A DNA stretch of 64,000 nucleotides from Bacteroidales bacterium (GTDB lineage: Bacteria; Bacteroidota; Bacteroidia; Bacteroidales; UBA932). Under the pieces are notes generated by a model, which worked only from the letters and a program-made list of their open reading frames with translations, was not told the origin of the DNA and made no database searches. Position numbers and translations under genes: made by a program. This document shows positions 45,075 to 52,931 of this stretch, piece by piece (position 1 is the first letter of the stretch; the number at the start of each line of letters is the position of its first letter). The stretch spans positions 56,570-120,569 of the forward strand of contig JAGBTG010000058.1 of assembly GCA_017631435.1 (NCBI GenBank), written 5' to 3'.

Positions 45075-46616
45075 TTACATCAACTGTTTCAACAAGTTTC
45101 TCATGCTTACCTTCTCGTCAACTCTCTTGTAAAGTTCTGCAATTGGAATTCTCTCCTGCTGCATGGTGTCGCGGTCGCGTAGGGTAACACATTTGTCCTC
45201 AAGAGACTGGTGGTCTACTGTGATACACAATGGGGTACCGATTGCGTCCTGACGGCGGTAACGTTTTCCAATTGAATCTTTCTCGTCGTACTGGCAGTTG
45301 AAATCAAGTTTAAGCTCTGCCATAATCTCCCTTGCAAGCTCTGGAAGGCCGTCTTTCTTAACCAATGGAAGAACCGCCAATTTTACTGGAGCCAAAGCAG
45401 GGTGGATCTTTAGTACTGTTCTCTCCTCGCCATTTTCCAAAGTCTCCTCTTTGTAAGCGCCAGAAAGCACTGCAAGAACTGTTCTGTCCAAACCAATAGA
45501 GGTCTCAATTACGTAAGGAACGTAGCTCTCACCCTTCTCAGGATCGAAGTACTGAAGTTTTTTGCCAGAGAACTCCTGGTGGCGTCCCAAGTCAAAATCA
45601 GTACGCGAGTGGATACCCTCAAGCTCCTTGAATCCGAATGGGAAGTTAAACTCAATGTCAGTTGCCGCGTTTGCGTAGTGAGCAAGTTTGTCATGGTCGT
45701 GGTAACGGTAGTTCTCCTCTCCCATTCCAAGAGCCTTGTGCCATTTCAAACGGATCTCTTTCCATTTTGCAAACCACTCAAGCTCTGCACCTGGCTGTAC
45801 AAAGAACTGCATCTCCATCTGCTCAAACTCCCTCATTCTGAAGATAAACTGTCTTGCTACAATCTCGTTTCTGAAAGCCTTACCAATCTGTGCGATACCG
45901 AATGGAAGTTTCATACGGCCAGTTTTCTGTACGTTAAGGTAGTTTACAAAGATACCCTGAGCAGTCTCCGGTCTCAAGTAGATTGTACCGCTCTCTCCAG
46001 ATACGCTACCTAGCTGGGTGCTGAACATAAGGTTGAACTGTCTTACATCTGTCCAGTTTTTTGTACCTGAGATAGGACAAGCAATCTCGCAATCAAGAAT
46101 AAGCTGTTTCAATGCATCCAAATCGTTTGCATTCAAAGCTGCCACCATTCTCTCCCTGCACTCCTCAATTTTCTTTGCATTTCTAAGGACGTTAGGGTTG
46201 GTTGCCTTGAACTGCTCCTCGTCAAATGCCTCACCGAATTTCTTGCGGCCTTTCTCTACATCCTTGTTGATCTTCTCCTCAAGTTTTGCAATGTACTCCT
46301 CAAGAAGAACGTCTGCTCTATATCTTTTCTTTGAGTCTTTATTGTCAATAAGCGGATCGTTGAATGCGCCAACGTGTCCGGAAGCCTCCCAGATTCTTGG
46401 GTGCATGAAGATAGCCGAGTCAATACCTACGATATTCTCGTTAAGTCTAACCATAGCCTCCCACCAATATCTCTTGATATTGTTTTTAAGCTCACTTCCC
46501 AACTGTCCGTAATCGTAAACTGCTCCCAATCCGTCATAAATCTCACTAGAAGGGAAAATGTACCCGTACTCTTTTGTGTGGGCAATCAGATTTTTAAATA
46601 GGTCTTCCTGTGTCAT
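45075..46616 (-). CDS. glyS: Glycyl-tRNA synthetase (homodimeric class II)
   Basis: Charges tRNA-Gly. The 513-residue protein is the single-chain, eukaryote/archaeal-like form (GlyQS type), not the alpha2-beta2 form. Motifs: IFPSSEIYDGLGAVYDYGQL at the start, motif 2 FRNEIVARQFIFRMREFEQM, and motif 3 ETSIGLDRTVLAVL. The C-terminal anticodon-binding domain follows from about residue 395. I chose ATG 46616; the longer frame overlaps folK. It follows folK by 4 bp and ends a six-gene run with tRNA genes. Confidence 0.95.
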   Translation of the reverse strand: MTQEDLFKNLIAHTKEYGYIFPSSEIYDGLGAVYDYGQLGSELKNNIKRYWWEAMVRLNENIVGIDSAIFMHPRIWEASGHVGAFNDPLIDNKDSKKRYRADVLLEEYIAKLEEKINKDVEKGRKKFGEAFDEEQFKATNPNVLRNAKKIEECRERMVAALNANDLDALKQLILDCEIACPISGTKNWTDVRQFNLMFSTQLGSVSGESGTIYLRPETAQGIFVNYLNVQKTGRMKLPFGIAQIGKAFRNEIVARQFIFRMREFEQMEMQFFVQPGAELEWFAKWKEIRLKWHKALGMGEENYRYHDHDKLAHYANAATDIEFNFPFGFKELEGIHSRTDFDLGRHQEFSGKKLQYFDPEKGESYVPYVIETSIGLDRTVLAVLSGAYKEETLENGEERTVLKIHPALAPVKLAVLPLVKKDGLPELAREIMAELKLDFNCQYDEKDSIGKRYRRQDAIGTPLCITVDHQSLEDKCVTLRDRDTMQQERIPIAELYKRVDEKVSMRNLLKQLM

Positions 46617-46620
46617 AATC

Positions 46621-47154
46621 TTATTTTTTCTTATTTCTTGTTTTCTCTGTTTTCTTAGTCTCCGGTTTCTTAACCTCCACAAGAGCCTTGTAGAGTTTTG
46701 CCGCAAAATCACGGCTCTTCAATTGCGGATGAGGAATTGTAAGCTGCGGTGTATCCATAACCACCGGCTCCCAACCGCCGTTGCTCTCCCTCTCAAATGC
46801 AAGGATATCTATATCTATAGGACGGCTCTCATATATCCTCTTGCCATCAGCATCAAACTGAGGCTCTTTTCTTTCCCTGCCCAGTTCTGTCTCTATCCTC
46901 TGGCAAACCTCAAGCACCTGCTGGGGCTCCAGTTCGGTAAGGCAGCAGAAACTCTGGTTAAGGAACGGCTCCACAGGAGTACTGAATCCCCAAGGCTCAG
47001 TTTCCATCATTTCCGATGTGTTTACCGCTTCATCCAGCGAAGCCACCTCAAGATAGTCGGGAAGAAGGGCATCAATCAGTTCAAGATTGGCCTCACCCAA
47101 GGTTGCCTCGCGGTCACCCATGTTGCTTCCCAAAAGAAGATATACTCTGTTCAT
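46621..47154 (-). CDS. folK: Hydroxymethyldihydropterin pyrophosphokinase
   Basis: HPPK transfers pyrophosphate from ATP to 6-hydroxymethyl-dihydropterin in folate synthesis. The 177-residue protein has YLLLGSNMGDRE at the N-terminus, ETEPWGFSTPVEPFLNQ, and the metal-binding RPIDIDILAF at 111-120, followed by IPHPQLKSRDF. It ends in a long lysine-rich tail (EVKKPETKKTEKTRNKKK) beyond the usual family end. It is 9 bp downstream of the SufT-like gene and 4 bp upstream of glyS. Confidence 0.93.
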   Translation of the reverse strand: MNRVYLLLGSNMGDREATLGEANLELIDALLPDYLEVASLDEAVNTSEMMETEPWGFSTPVEPFLNQSFCCLTELEPQQVLEVCQRIETELGRERKEPQFDADGKRIYESRPIDIDILAFERESNGGWEPVVMDTPQLTIPHPQLKSRDFAAKLYKALVEVKKPETKKTEKTRNKKK

Positions 47155-47163
47155 ACCTGTGAT

Positions 47164-47478
47164 TTATAAAAGTCCAAGTTCCAGCATTGCCTCCTCGCTC
47201 ATACGGCTTTTGTCCCACTCGGGCTCAAAAACCAGCTTCACCGCAACATCGGTAACCCCAGGGGTATCCTTAACCGCATCATTCACATCCTCCACCAGCT
47301 GGTCTGCCATAGGACAGTTTGGGGCAGTAAGGGTCATCTCCACAAACACTTTGTGGTCATCATCAATCTTAAGGTCGTAGATGAGTCCCAAATCATAGAT
47401 ATTCACCGGGATTTCAGGGTCGTGAACCATTCTCAAAGCCCTCACTACATCCCTCAAAATGCTCTCTTTGCTCTTCAT
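47164..47478 (-). CDS. SufT/MIP18-family (DUF59) Fe-S assembly factor
   Basis: A 104-residue MIP18/PaaD-like protein. Members help mature iron-sulfur proteins, and in Suf contexts are called SufT. It has VVRALRMVHDPEIPVNIYDL at the start, GLIYDLKID, and TLTAPNCPMADQL with conserved C55. It starts 3 bp after the sufE stop, and the surrounding sufS and sufE support an Fe-S role. Confidence 0.88.
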   Translation of the reverse strand: MKSKESILRDVVRALRMVHDPEIPVNIYDLGLIYDLKIDDDHKVFVEMTLTAPNCPMADQLVEDVNDAVKDTPGVTDVAVKLVFEPEWDKSRMSEEAMLELGLL

Positions 47479-47481
47479 ACT

Positions 47482-47895
47482 CTATCCGTTGTACGCCATA
47501 GCGTAGATTTTTATCTGCTTGATCATTGAAACCAGCCCGTTTGCCCTTGTAGGTGAAAGGTTCTCCTGCAACCCTATCTTGCCAATGAACTCAAGCTCAT
47601 TTGCAAGGATATCTGCCGGAGCCTGTCCGTTATAAACCCTGATAAGCAACGAAATGATTCCCTTTGTAATGATTGCATCGCTGTCTGCCGCAAACCAAAG
47701 TTTGCCGTCCTCAACCTTGCAGCTCAACCATACCCTGCTCTGACAACCCTTGATAAGGTTCTCCTCAGTTTTCTCCTTCTCCTCAATCACCGGCACATTC
47801 TTGCCCAACTCAATGATGTACTCATATTTGTCCATCCAGTCGGTAAAAATTGCAAACTCCTCTACAATCTCGTTTTCAATCTCCTTAATTGTCAT
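47482..47895 (-). CDS. sufE: Sulfur acceptor protein SufE
   Basis: SufE accepts persulfide sulfur from SufS and delivers it to SufB. The 137-residue protein has EEFAIFTDWMDKYEYIIELG, NLIKGCQSRVWL with the sulfur-carrying C51, and the C-terminal GLQENLSPTRANGLVSMIKQ typical of the family. I start at ATG 47895; the longer frame would overlap the tRNA-Ile gene. It begins only 17 bp after a tRNA gene, so its mRNA 5' end may be made by tRNA 3' processing. Confidence 0.94.
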   Translation of the reverse strand: MTIKEIENEIVEEFAIFTDWMDKYEYIIELGKNVPVIEEKEKTEENLIKGCQSRVWLSCKVEDGKLWFAADSDAIITKGIISLLIRVYNGQAPADILANELEFIGKIGLQENLSPTRANGLVSMIKQIKIYAMAYNG

Positions 47896-47912
47896 AGTCC
47901 TAAAAAATTTCG

Positions 47913-47986
47913 TAGTCCCGCGCGGATTTGAACCGCGGACCCCCACATTATCAGTGTGGTGCTCTAACCAACTGAGCTACGAGACT
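47913..47986 (-). tRNA. tRNA-Ile(GAU), downstream copy
   Basis: Acceptor AGTCTCG pairs with CGGGACT (one G-U), anticodon loop TGATAAT (GAU), T-loop TTCAAAT. No encoded CCA. It differs from the upstream copy at three positions, two of which keep pairing in the T stem. Confidence 0.95.
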
Positions 47987-48008
47987 GTATAAAACATCAT
48001 ATTACTTG

Positions 48009-48082
48009 TAGTCCCGTGCGGATTTGAACCGCAGACCCCCACATTATCAGTGTGGTGCTCTAACCAACTGAGCTACGGGACT
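48009..48082 (-). tRNA. tRNA-Ile(GAU), upstream copy
   Basis: Acceptor AGTCCCG pairs with CGGGACT, anticodon loop TGATAAT (GAU). It is 22 bp upstream of the second copy and begins 22 bp after the sufS stop codon, with CTGTCGGGAA in the gap. Confidence 0.95.
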
Positions 48083-48104
48083 GTAAAATTTTCTGTCGGG
48101 AAGA

Positions 48105-49379
48105 TTATCTGAGCATCCTCACCGCCCTGTGCAAACTTGCAATAAAATATTCTGCCTCCTGCAGGGTGTTATATGGGAGGAATGATACCCTCACCATGCT
48201 GGTCACCCCAAAACGGGTCATGAGCGGCTCACAGCACATCAACCCGGTGCGCACTGCAACTCCCATCTTATCAAGCAGCTGGGCCAGATCAGACGGGAAA
48301 CACCCCTCAATATTGAATGAGAACAACGGGATTTTGCTTCCCGGAGCTCCCCACTGCGGCTCTGCCGCCCCCTCCTGCTGCATCCATCCAAGGCCGTACA
48401 CCGTACACCCTTCAATTTTCTGCAGCTCATCCTTCAAATATGCTATTATCTTTCTCTCCTCAGCCTCAATAACCTGCGCAATCTCCCCCTCCCTCAAGCT
48501 CTGGGCAAACTCCAGTGCCGGAGCCAGCGACGCCTGGGCAATGAAATTTGGGGTACCTGCCTCAAACTTCAACGGAAGCGGAGCGTATGTTGTCTTCTCA
48601 AATGTAACGGTATCAACCATATCTCCGCCACCCATATACGGCGGCATGGCCTCCAAAAGCTCTTTTTTGCCATAAACTACGCCGGAACCGGTAGTTGCAT
48701 AAATTTTATGCCCGGAGCACACATAGAATTCACAATCCAGCTCCTGCACATCCACCTTGCAGTGCACAATTCCCTGCGCGCCGTCAACAAGCACTGCCGC
48801 CCCCTTGCTGTGGGCTGCTTCAATCACCTCCTTCACAGGATTTACCAGGCCAAGCACATTGGAGATATGCTCCACCGCAACAATCTTCACCTTCTCATCC
48901 AGCAACCTGTGGAACTCCTCCATATCCAGCTCCCCGTTGTCCTTCACCGGAATCACCACAATTGAGGCCCCGGCCATCTCACATGCCATCTGCCAAGGGA
49001 CAATATTTGAGTGGTGCGAGTCTCCCGATATCATCACCTTGTCCCCTTCCCTCAGGAATTTTCTGCAGAAACTGCTGGCCACCAAATTAATTGAAGCTGT
49101 AGTTCCGCTGGTGAAAATGATATTCTCCCTTGCCGGAGCATTTATGAACTCCCCCACCTTCTCCCTTGCCCCTTCATAAAGGGCGGTTGCCTCATCGCTG
49201 AGCTTATGCATAGCACGGTGCACGTTTGCATTTGCTCCACAGTGCATCCTGTCTACAAGATCAATGACACATTGCGGCTTCTGCGAGGTGGCGCCGTTGT
49301 CCAGATACACCAGCGGTTTGCCCCACACATTCTGCTGCAACGCAGGAAAGTTCCCCCTTATATCCTCTATAGATTTCAT
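48105..49379 (-). CDS. sufS: Cysteine desulfurase SufS
   Basis: PLP enzyme that removes sulfur from cysteine as a persulfide for iron-sulfur assembly. The 424-residue protein is a class II desulfurase: YLDNGATSQKP (26-36), HHSNIVPWQ (122-130), PLP lysine K225 in CSGHKIYATTG, and the catalytic cysteine in RTGLMCCEPLM (C382, next to C383). The usual HKxYGPTG reads HKIYATTG, and RTGHHCAQP reads RTGLMCCEP, both conservative. I start at ATG 49379; two upstream in-frame starts lie within a few bases of the expected transcript start. Confidence 0.93.
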   Translation of the reverse strand: MKSIEDIRGNFPALQQNVWGKPLVYLDNGATSQKPQCVIDLVDRMHCGANANVHRAMHKLSDEATALYEGAREKVGEFINAPARENIIFTSGTTASINLVASSFCRKFLREGDKVMISGDSHHSNIVPWQMACEMAGASIVVIPVKDNGELDMEEFHRLLDEKVKIVAVEHISNVLGLVNPVKEVIEAAHSKGAAVLVDGAQGIVHCKVDVQELDCEFYVCSGHKIYATTGSGVVYGKKELLEAMPPYMGGGDMVDTVTFEKTTYAPLPLKFEAGTPNFIAQASLAPALEFAQSLREGEIAQVIEAEERKIIAYLKDELQKIEGCTVYGLGWMQQEGAAEPQWGAPGSKIPLFSFNIEGCFPSDLAQLLDKMGVAVRTGLMCCEPLMTRFGVTSMVRVSFLPYNTLQEAEYFIASLHRAVRMLR

Positions 49380-49398
49380 ACTACACATATTAAACACG

Positions 49399-49406
49399 CA
49401 AAATTA
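49399..49406 (-). promoter_or_regulatory. Promoter -7 element for sufS
   Basis: TAATTTTG on the minus strand, 19 bp before the chosen sufS ATG; it probably drives sufS, both tRNA-Ile genes and the genes beyond. Confidence 0.6.
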
Positions 49407-49419
49407 CAAAACTTATCAC

Positions 49420-49427
49420 TATTTTTG
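49420..49427 (+). promoter_or_regulatory. Promoter -7 element for ruvA
   Basis: TATTTTTG, 16 bp before the ruvA ATG and 13 bp from the divergent sufS element. Confidence 0.6.
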
Positions 49428-49443
49428 TATAAAAAAATCAGGT

Positions 49444-50034
49444 ATGCACACTTATATTAAGGGAGAACTGGTAGAAATCACCCCAACCCAGGCTGTAATT
49501 GAGAACAACGGCATAGGTTATGAACTCCAGATTTCACTCCAGACCTTTACAGAAATACAGTCATTGAGGGATGTGATGCTATATATCCACCACCATCTGA
49601 GGGAGGATGTGGAGCTATGGTACGGCTTTGCCAGCAAGGATGAAAGGAACATCTTCAGGATGCTCATTGAGGTGAACGGCATAGGCCCCAACACAGCCCG
49701 CATGATGCTCTCATCCATGAGCAGTGCAGAAATCAGGACCGCCATCCTCACCGGAGATGTGAACAGGATAAAGAGCATAAAGGGAATAGGGATAAAAACT
49801 GCCCAAAGGGTAATCATAGACCTCAAGGACAAGATTGCCAAAAGCGAGGACAGCACTCCTACAACCATACTTCTTCCCGACAACAACTCCACCCATCTGC
49901 AGGAGGCCCTTTCAGCCCTTGTCATGCTGGGCTTTGCGAAAGCCGCTGCCGACAAGGTACTTAAGGCAGTATACAAGGAGAATCCGCAGTACTCACTTGA
50001 GGAACTTATAAAATTCTCCCTAAAAAGGCTGTAA
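49444..50034 (+). CDS. ruvA: Holliday junction branch migration protein RuvA
   Basis: RuvA tetramers bind Holliday junctions and load the RuvB motor. The 196-residue protein has an OB-fold (MHTYIKGELVEI), helix-hairpin-helix motifs VNGIGPNTARM and IKGIGIKTAQRVI, the acidic-pin region, and the flexible linker to the RuvB-binding domain III (EALSALVMLGFAKAAADKVL). The ATG at 49444 fits the family start; the longer frame runs antisense through sufS. Confidence 0.95.
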   Translation: MHTYIKGELVEITPTQAVIENNGIGYELQISLQTFTEIQSLRDVMLYIHHHLREDVELWYGFASKDERNIFRMLIEVNGIGPNTARMMLSSMSSAEIRTAILTGDVNRIKSIKGIGIKTAQRVIIDLKDKIAKSEDSTPTTILLPDNNSTHLQEALSALVMLGFAKAAADKVLKAVYKENPQYSLEELIKFSLKRL

Positions 50035-50049
50035 TTGAAAATATTTTAA

Positions 50050-50057
50050 TACTTTTG
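50050..50057 (+). promoter_or_regulatory. Promoter -7 element for gcvH
   Basis: TACTTTTG, 32 bp before the gcvH ATG, with a short AT-rich leader. Confidence 0.6.
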
Positions 50058-50089
50058 TGCAAAATCATATTTAAAAATAATTATACACT

Positions 50090-50467
50090 ATGAATACTCC
50101 TACAAATCTAAAGTACTCTGCAGACCACGAGTGGGTAAAAGTAGAGGGCAACATTGCAACAATTGGTATTACAGACTTTGCTCAGAGCCAGCTTGGTGAC
50201 ATCGTTTTCGTTGACATCCAGACTGAGGGTGAGGAGCTTGCAGCAGGTGAAGTTTTTGGTGCAATTGAGGCAGTAAAAACTGTAGCTGACGGTCTTATGC
50301 CAGTTTCAGGTAAAGTAATTGAGGTTAACGCAGAGCTTGAGGGTGCTCCTGAGTCTGTAAACTCTGATCCTTACGGCGCAGGCTGGATGATCAAAGTTGA
50401 GATGAGCAACCCTGCTGAGTACGATGCATTGCTTGATGCAGCTGCTTACGAGGCTGAGTGCAAATAA
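50090..50467 (+). CDS. gcvH: Glycine cleavage system H protein
   Basis: Lipoyl-carrying shuttle between the P, T and L proteins of the glycine cleavage system. The 125-residue protein matches the family along its length ([37 protein letters not shown]). The lipoylated lysine is K63 in EAVKTVADG, and the C-terminus is [12 protein letters not shown]. No other gcv gene is in this window. Codon choice is strongly biased toward GT/CT-ending codons, as for a highly expressed gene. Confidence 0.96.
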   Translation: MNTPTNLKYSADHEWVKVEGNIATIGITDFAQSQLGDIVFVDIQTEGEELAAGEVFGAIEAVKTVADGLMPVSGKVIEVNAELEGAPESVNSDPYGAGWMIKVEMSNPAEYDALLDAAAYEAECK

Positions 50468-50487
50468 TCAATACACAACAACTTACA

Positions 50488-50513
50488 GAGGGCCGGCTTT
50501 TCGCCGGCTCTTA
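50488..50513 (+). terminator. Terminator of gcvH
   Basis: GCCGGC pairs with GCCGGC around TTTTC, flanked by GAG/CTC; the T-rich tail TTATTGTTT is weak. Confidence 0.7.
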
Positions 50514-50535
50514 TTGTTTGGCACCATTTGTGTTG

Positions 50536-50543
50536 TATCTTTG
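50536..50543 (+). promoter_or_regulatory. Promoter -7 element for the 50560-52773 gene pair
   Basis: TATCTTTG, 16 bp before the ATG at 50560. Confidence 0.6.
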
Positions 50544-50559
50544 CTGCAACTTTGCTTAT

Positions 50560-51507
50560 ATGAAGAAACTGTCCCGCATAAAAGCCATAACAACAGCCAC
50601 CATATTCCTGTCAATGCCGGCATTCCCCGCACTATCACAAACTCAAGTGCAGAAAGCCATGAAAATACAGGAGAAGGAATATCTGTTCACCATCACTGTC
50701 CCCGGACCTGCCAAAGACAGAATATACCTCTCCCTCCAGCTCAAACAGGATAATAAGCTGGTTACCATAAAGCAGCTTGAGGAGCAATTGCGCCACAACT
50801 TTGCCAAATTGGACAATTTCTGCATAGAAGAAGATGACATCCGCCATCTGACCATAAATGAAAAGGACTATATCCGCTTCAGGTACTCCTTTTCAAAAGA
50901 CACTGTAGCCCATGGCCAGCACCTTGTATACAAGGAGCTGGTTACAAATCTTTACAAACTGGAGAACAATGAGCTGTTTGATGTCCATTATTGGGGAAAG
51001 GAAATAGAGGGACAGTATTATGGAAGAACAATGGATGATACTGTCGGGACCCCCAACATACCGGAAGAGGAACTCCTTTTCAACAAACAGGGGATATTGC
51101 CATTTACCCCCAATGAGTGCATTCAGGAAGCGATTGTAAGCTGGTATAGAGCCAATCCGTCTGCAAAATACAGGCCATTGCGTTCAGTTCCCATTTATGG
51201 CAAAGGGATAGAAGAACTGTTCAACAGTTGCCCAAATATACTTGAGACAAAATCTTTCTCTGTTGCTGTTGTGAACAATGTATACAACAACAATATGGTA
51301 ATACGAAGAGAAACATGGAAATGGCCTTTTGACAAAACTGAAAGGCATGCATACGACATCCTTTTCTGCAATTGCCCGGAGATTGCCCAAAGGGGCATGA
51401 CTCTCAAGACTGTTTCATTGCTTAAAGACGATACAATCATCATAAAGCTTAAAAGAAAAATACTTGGCTACAAGAAAATTAAAGTTGACATATCCGAATC
51501 TTACTAA
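50560..51507 (+). CDS. Secreted protein of unknown function, related to the next gene
   Basis: A 315-residue exported protein (signal peptide MKKLSRIKAITTATIFLSMP, cleavage near ALSQ). I do not recognise a named domain. Its C-terminal 120 residues (IVSWYRANPSAKYRPLRSVP, then SFSVAVVNNVYNNNMVIRRE and a basic tail KLKRKILGYKKIKV) align by eye with the C-terminus of the next protein (WWYKNNPANS, then YTVALIENVFGNTIIVVRNN, SSLKKRLNLASKKL). So the two share a domain. The longer upstream frame overlaps gcvH and was not used. The next gene starts 18 bp downstream. Confidence 0.65.
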   Translation: MKKLSRIKAITTATIFLSMPAFPALSQTQVQKAMKIQEKEYLFTITVPGPAKDRIYLSLQLKQDNKLVTIKQLEEQLRHNFAKLDNFCIEEDDIRHLTINEKDYIRFRYSFSKDTVAHGQHLVYKELVTNLYKLENNELFDVHYWGKEIEGQYYGRTMDDTVGTPNIPEEELLFNKQGILPFTPNECIQEAIVSWYRANPSAKYRPLRSVPIYGKGIEELFNSCPNILETKSFSVAVVNNVYNNNMVIRRETWKWPFDKTERHAYDILFCNCPEIAQRGMTLKTVSLLKDDTIIIKLKRKILGYKKIKVDISESY

Positions 51508-51525
51508 CAATAAAAAAAGAGATTA

Positions 51526-52773
51526 ATGAGAACTATTACAAAGACATTTGCCATATGCGTTGCAGCAATGGGCTTTGCCTGCACAGGAGCAACTGCCCAG
51601 AGCAAGGCAGAGACCAAACTCTACAATACTGTAATGGCAAAAAGAGACCTTAAGAATGCCAACAAGTTCCTTAAGAAATACCCTTCTTCACAGTACACAC
51701 CTGCCGTGCTGAAAGTAAAGGACTCCATTGCATTCTACGGTTTGGACAAGAATGACGCAACCGCATATATCACATTCGTTACAGATAACCCAAAATCATT
51801 TTATGCCAGCGCCGCCAACTCCCGCATAGCAGAATTGAACACCAGCTCCATTACTGCAGAGCAGGCTCTTGAGGCCGCTGTAGCAGCAGGCTTGCAGAAA
51901 GAGACAATAGTTGCTGCAACCGGCGTAAAGAACCGCAACAACGAGCATGTTGCAGCCGTTGTTGCACCAGCACCGGGCACTACCAGCTTCAAGCTTGTAA
52001 TGCTTTCTAACAGCAACGGTACCTGGAACATAGTGGACGAGATTTCAGAAAACGTATACACCAATGATTACAATCTGAACGAGTTTAACCTTAAAGAAAA
52101 CCTTAAACCGATAACAATCAAAGGATTGCAATACCTGTACTTTGGCTATACAAACAGCAGCAGCCATGTAGACCGCAGAAGCAACATTGCCAACAACGAT
52201 TGCGAGCTTGTTCTTAACCTCTACTCTTTGGACGACAAGGCAATGTACAACATCCTCTACAGCGGCAAGACTCAGGATGGCATCCTTTACGGAAACTCAA
52301 TGGACGCCGAGCAGGCAGGAGCCGGAGCAACCGAGCAGCAGGCATACCTGATCAGCCAGCTCAACAATATTGATTTCCTTAAGCCATACGAGGCCGAGCG
52401 CTTCATGGCCCAGGACCTTATCCAGTGGTGGTACAAGAACAACCCTGCCAACAGCAAGGATGTAGCCTTTGGCATTATCCCACAGAATTCCCCTCTAATT
52501 GACCTGTTCAACAACAGTAAAGACAAGGAAAAGGTTGGAAATTACACAGTTGCGCTAATTGAAAACGTATTTGGCAACACAATTATAGTTGTTCGCAACA
52601 ACCAGACAAAAGAACATGCCCTTGCAATGTGCCAGGCAACCCCGAAAAACTCTAACGATTTGGAACTCAATACTTTCTACGGAGAAAAGGGAAATATTCT
52701 TGCATTATACTACTACAAAGGAAAAAGCTCACTCAAGAAAAGGCTCAACCTTGCAAGCAAGAAACTTTACTAA
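51526..52773 (+). CDS. Secreted repeat-like protein of unknown function
   Basis: A 415-residue exported protein (signal peptide MRTITKTFAICVAAMGFACTG, cleavage near TAQ). The first third is helical and TPR-like (NTVMAKRDLKNANKFLKKYP). The middle is beta-rich, with a phenylalanine/tyrosine-rich strand set (IKGLQYLYFGYTNSSSH). The last third shares the domain described for the preceding protein. Function unknown; probably periplasmic. A hairpin terminator follows. Confidence 0.65.
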   Translation: MRTITKTFAICVAAMGFACTGATAQSKAETKLYNTVMAKRDLKNANKFLKKYPSSQYTPAVLKVKDSIAFYGLDKNDATAYITFVTDNPKSFYASAANSRIAELNTSSITAEQALEAAVAAGLQKETIVAATGVKNRNNEHVAAVVAPAPGTTSFKLVMLSNSNGTWNIVDEISENVYTNDYNLNEFNLKENLKPITIKGLQYLYFGYTNSSSHVDRRSNIANNDCELVLNLYSLDDKAMYNILYSGKTQDGILYGNSMDAEQAGAGATEQQAYLISQLNNIDFLKPYEAERFMAQDLIQWWYKNNPANSKDVAFGIIPQNSPLIDLFNNSKDKEKVGNYTVALIENVFGNTIIVVRNNQTKEHALAMCQATPKNSNDLELNTFYGEKGNILALYYYKGKSSLKKRLNLASKKLY

Positions 52774-52796
52774 AATACAGTATACAACTGCATACG

Positions 52797-52844
52797 AAAA
52801 CCGCTTTCCATAGGCAACTGCCACACGGGAAGCGGTTTCTGTTT
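52797..52844 (+). terminator. Terminator after the secreted-protein pair
   Basis: AAAACCGCTT pairs with AAGCGGTTT across a 23-nt loop, then CTGTTT. Moderately convincing. Confidence 0.65.
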
Positions 52845-52899
52845 ATAAGTGTGCGGTTCCAAAATTAAATAAAATTTATCAATTATATACAAAACTCTG

Positions 52900-52907
52900 T
52901 AAATTTG
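52900..52907 (+). promoter_or_regulatory. Promoter -7 element for threonine aldolase gene
   Basis: TAAATTTG, 24 bp before the ATG at 52932. Confidence 0.55.
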
Positions 52908-52931
52908 TAACAAACAGAAAAATCACACACT

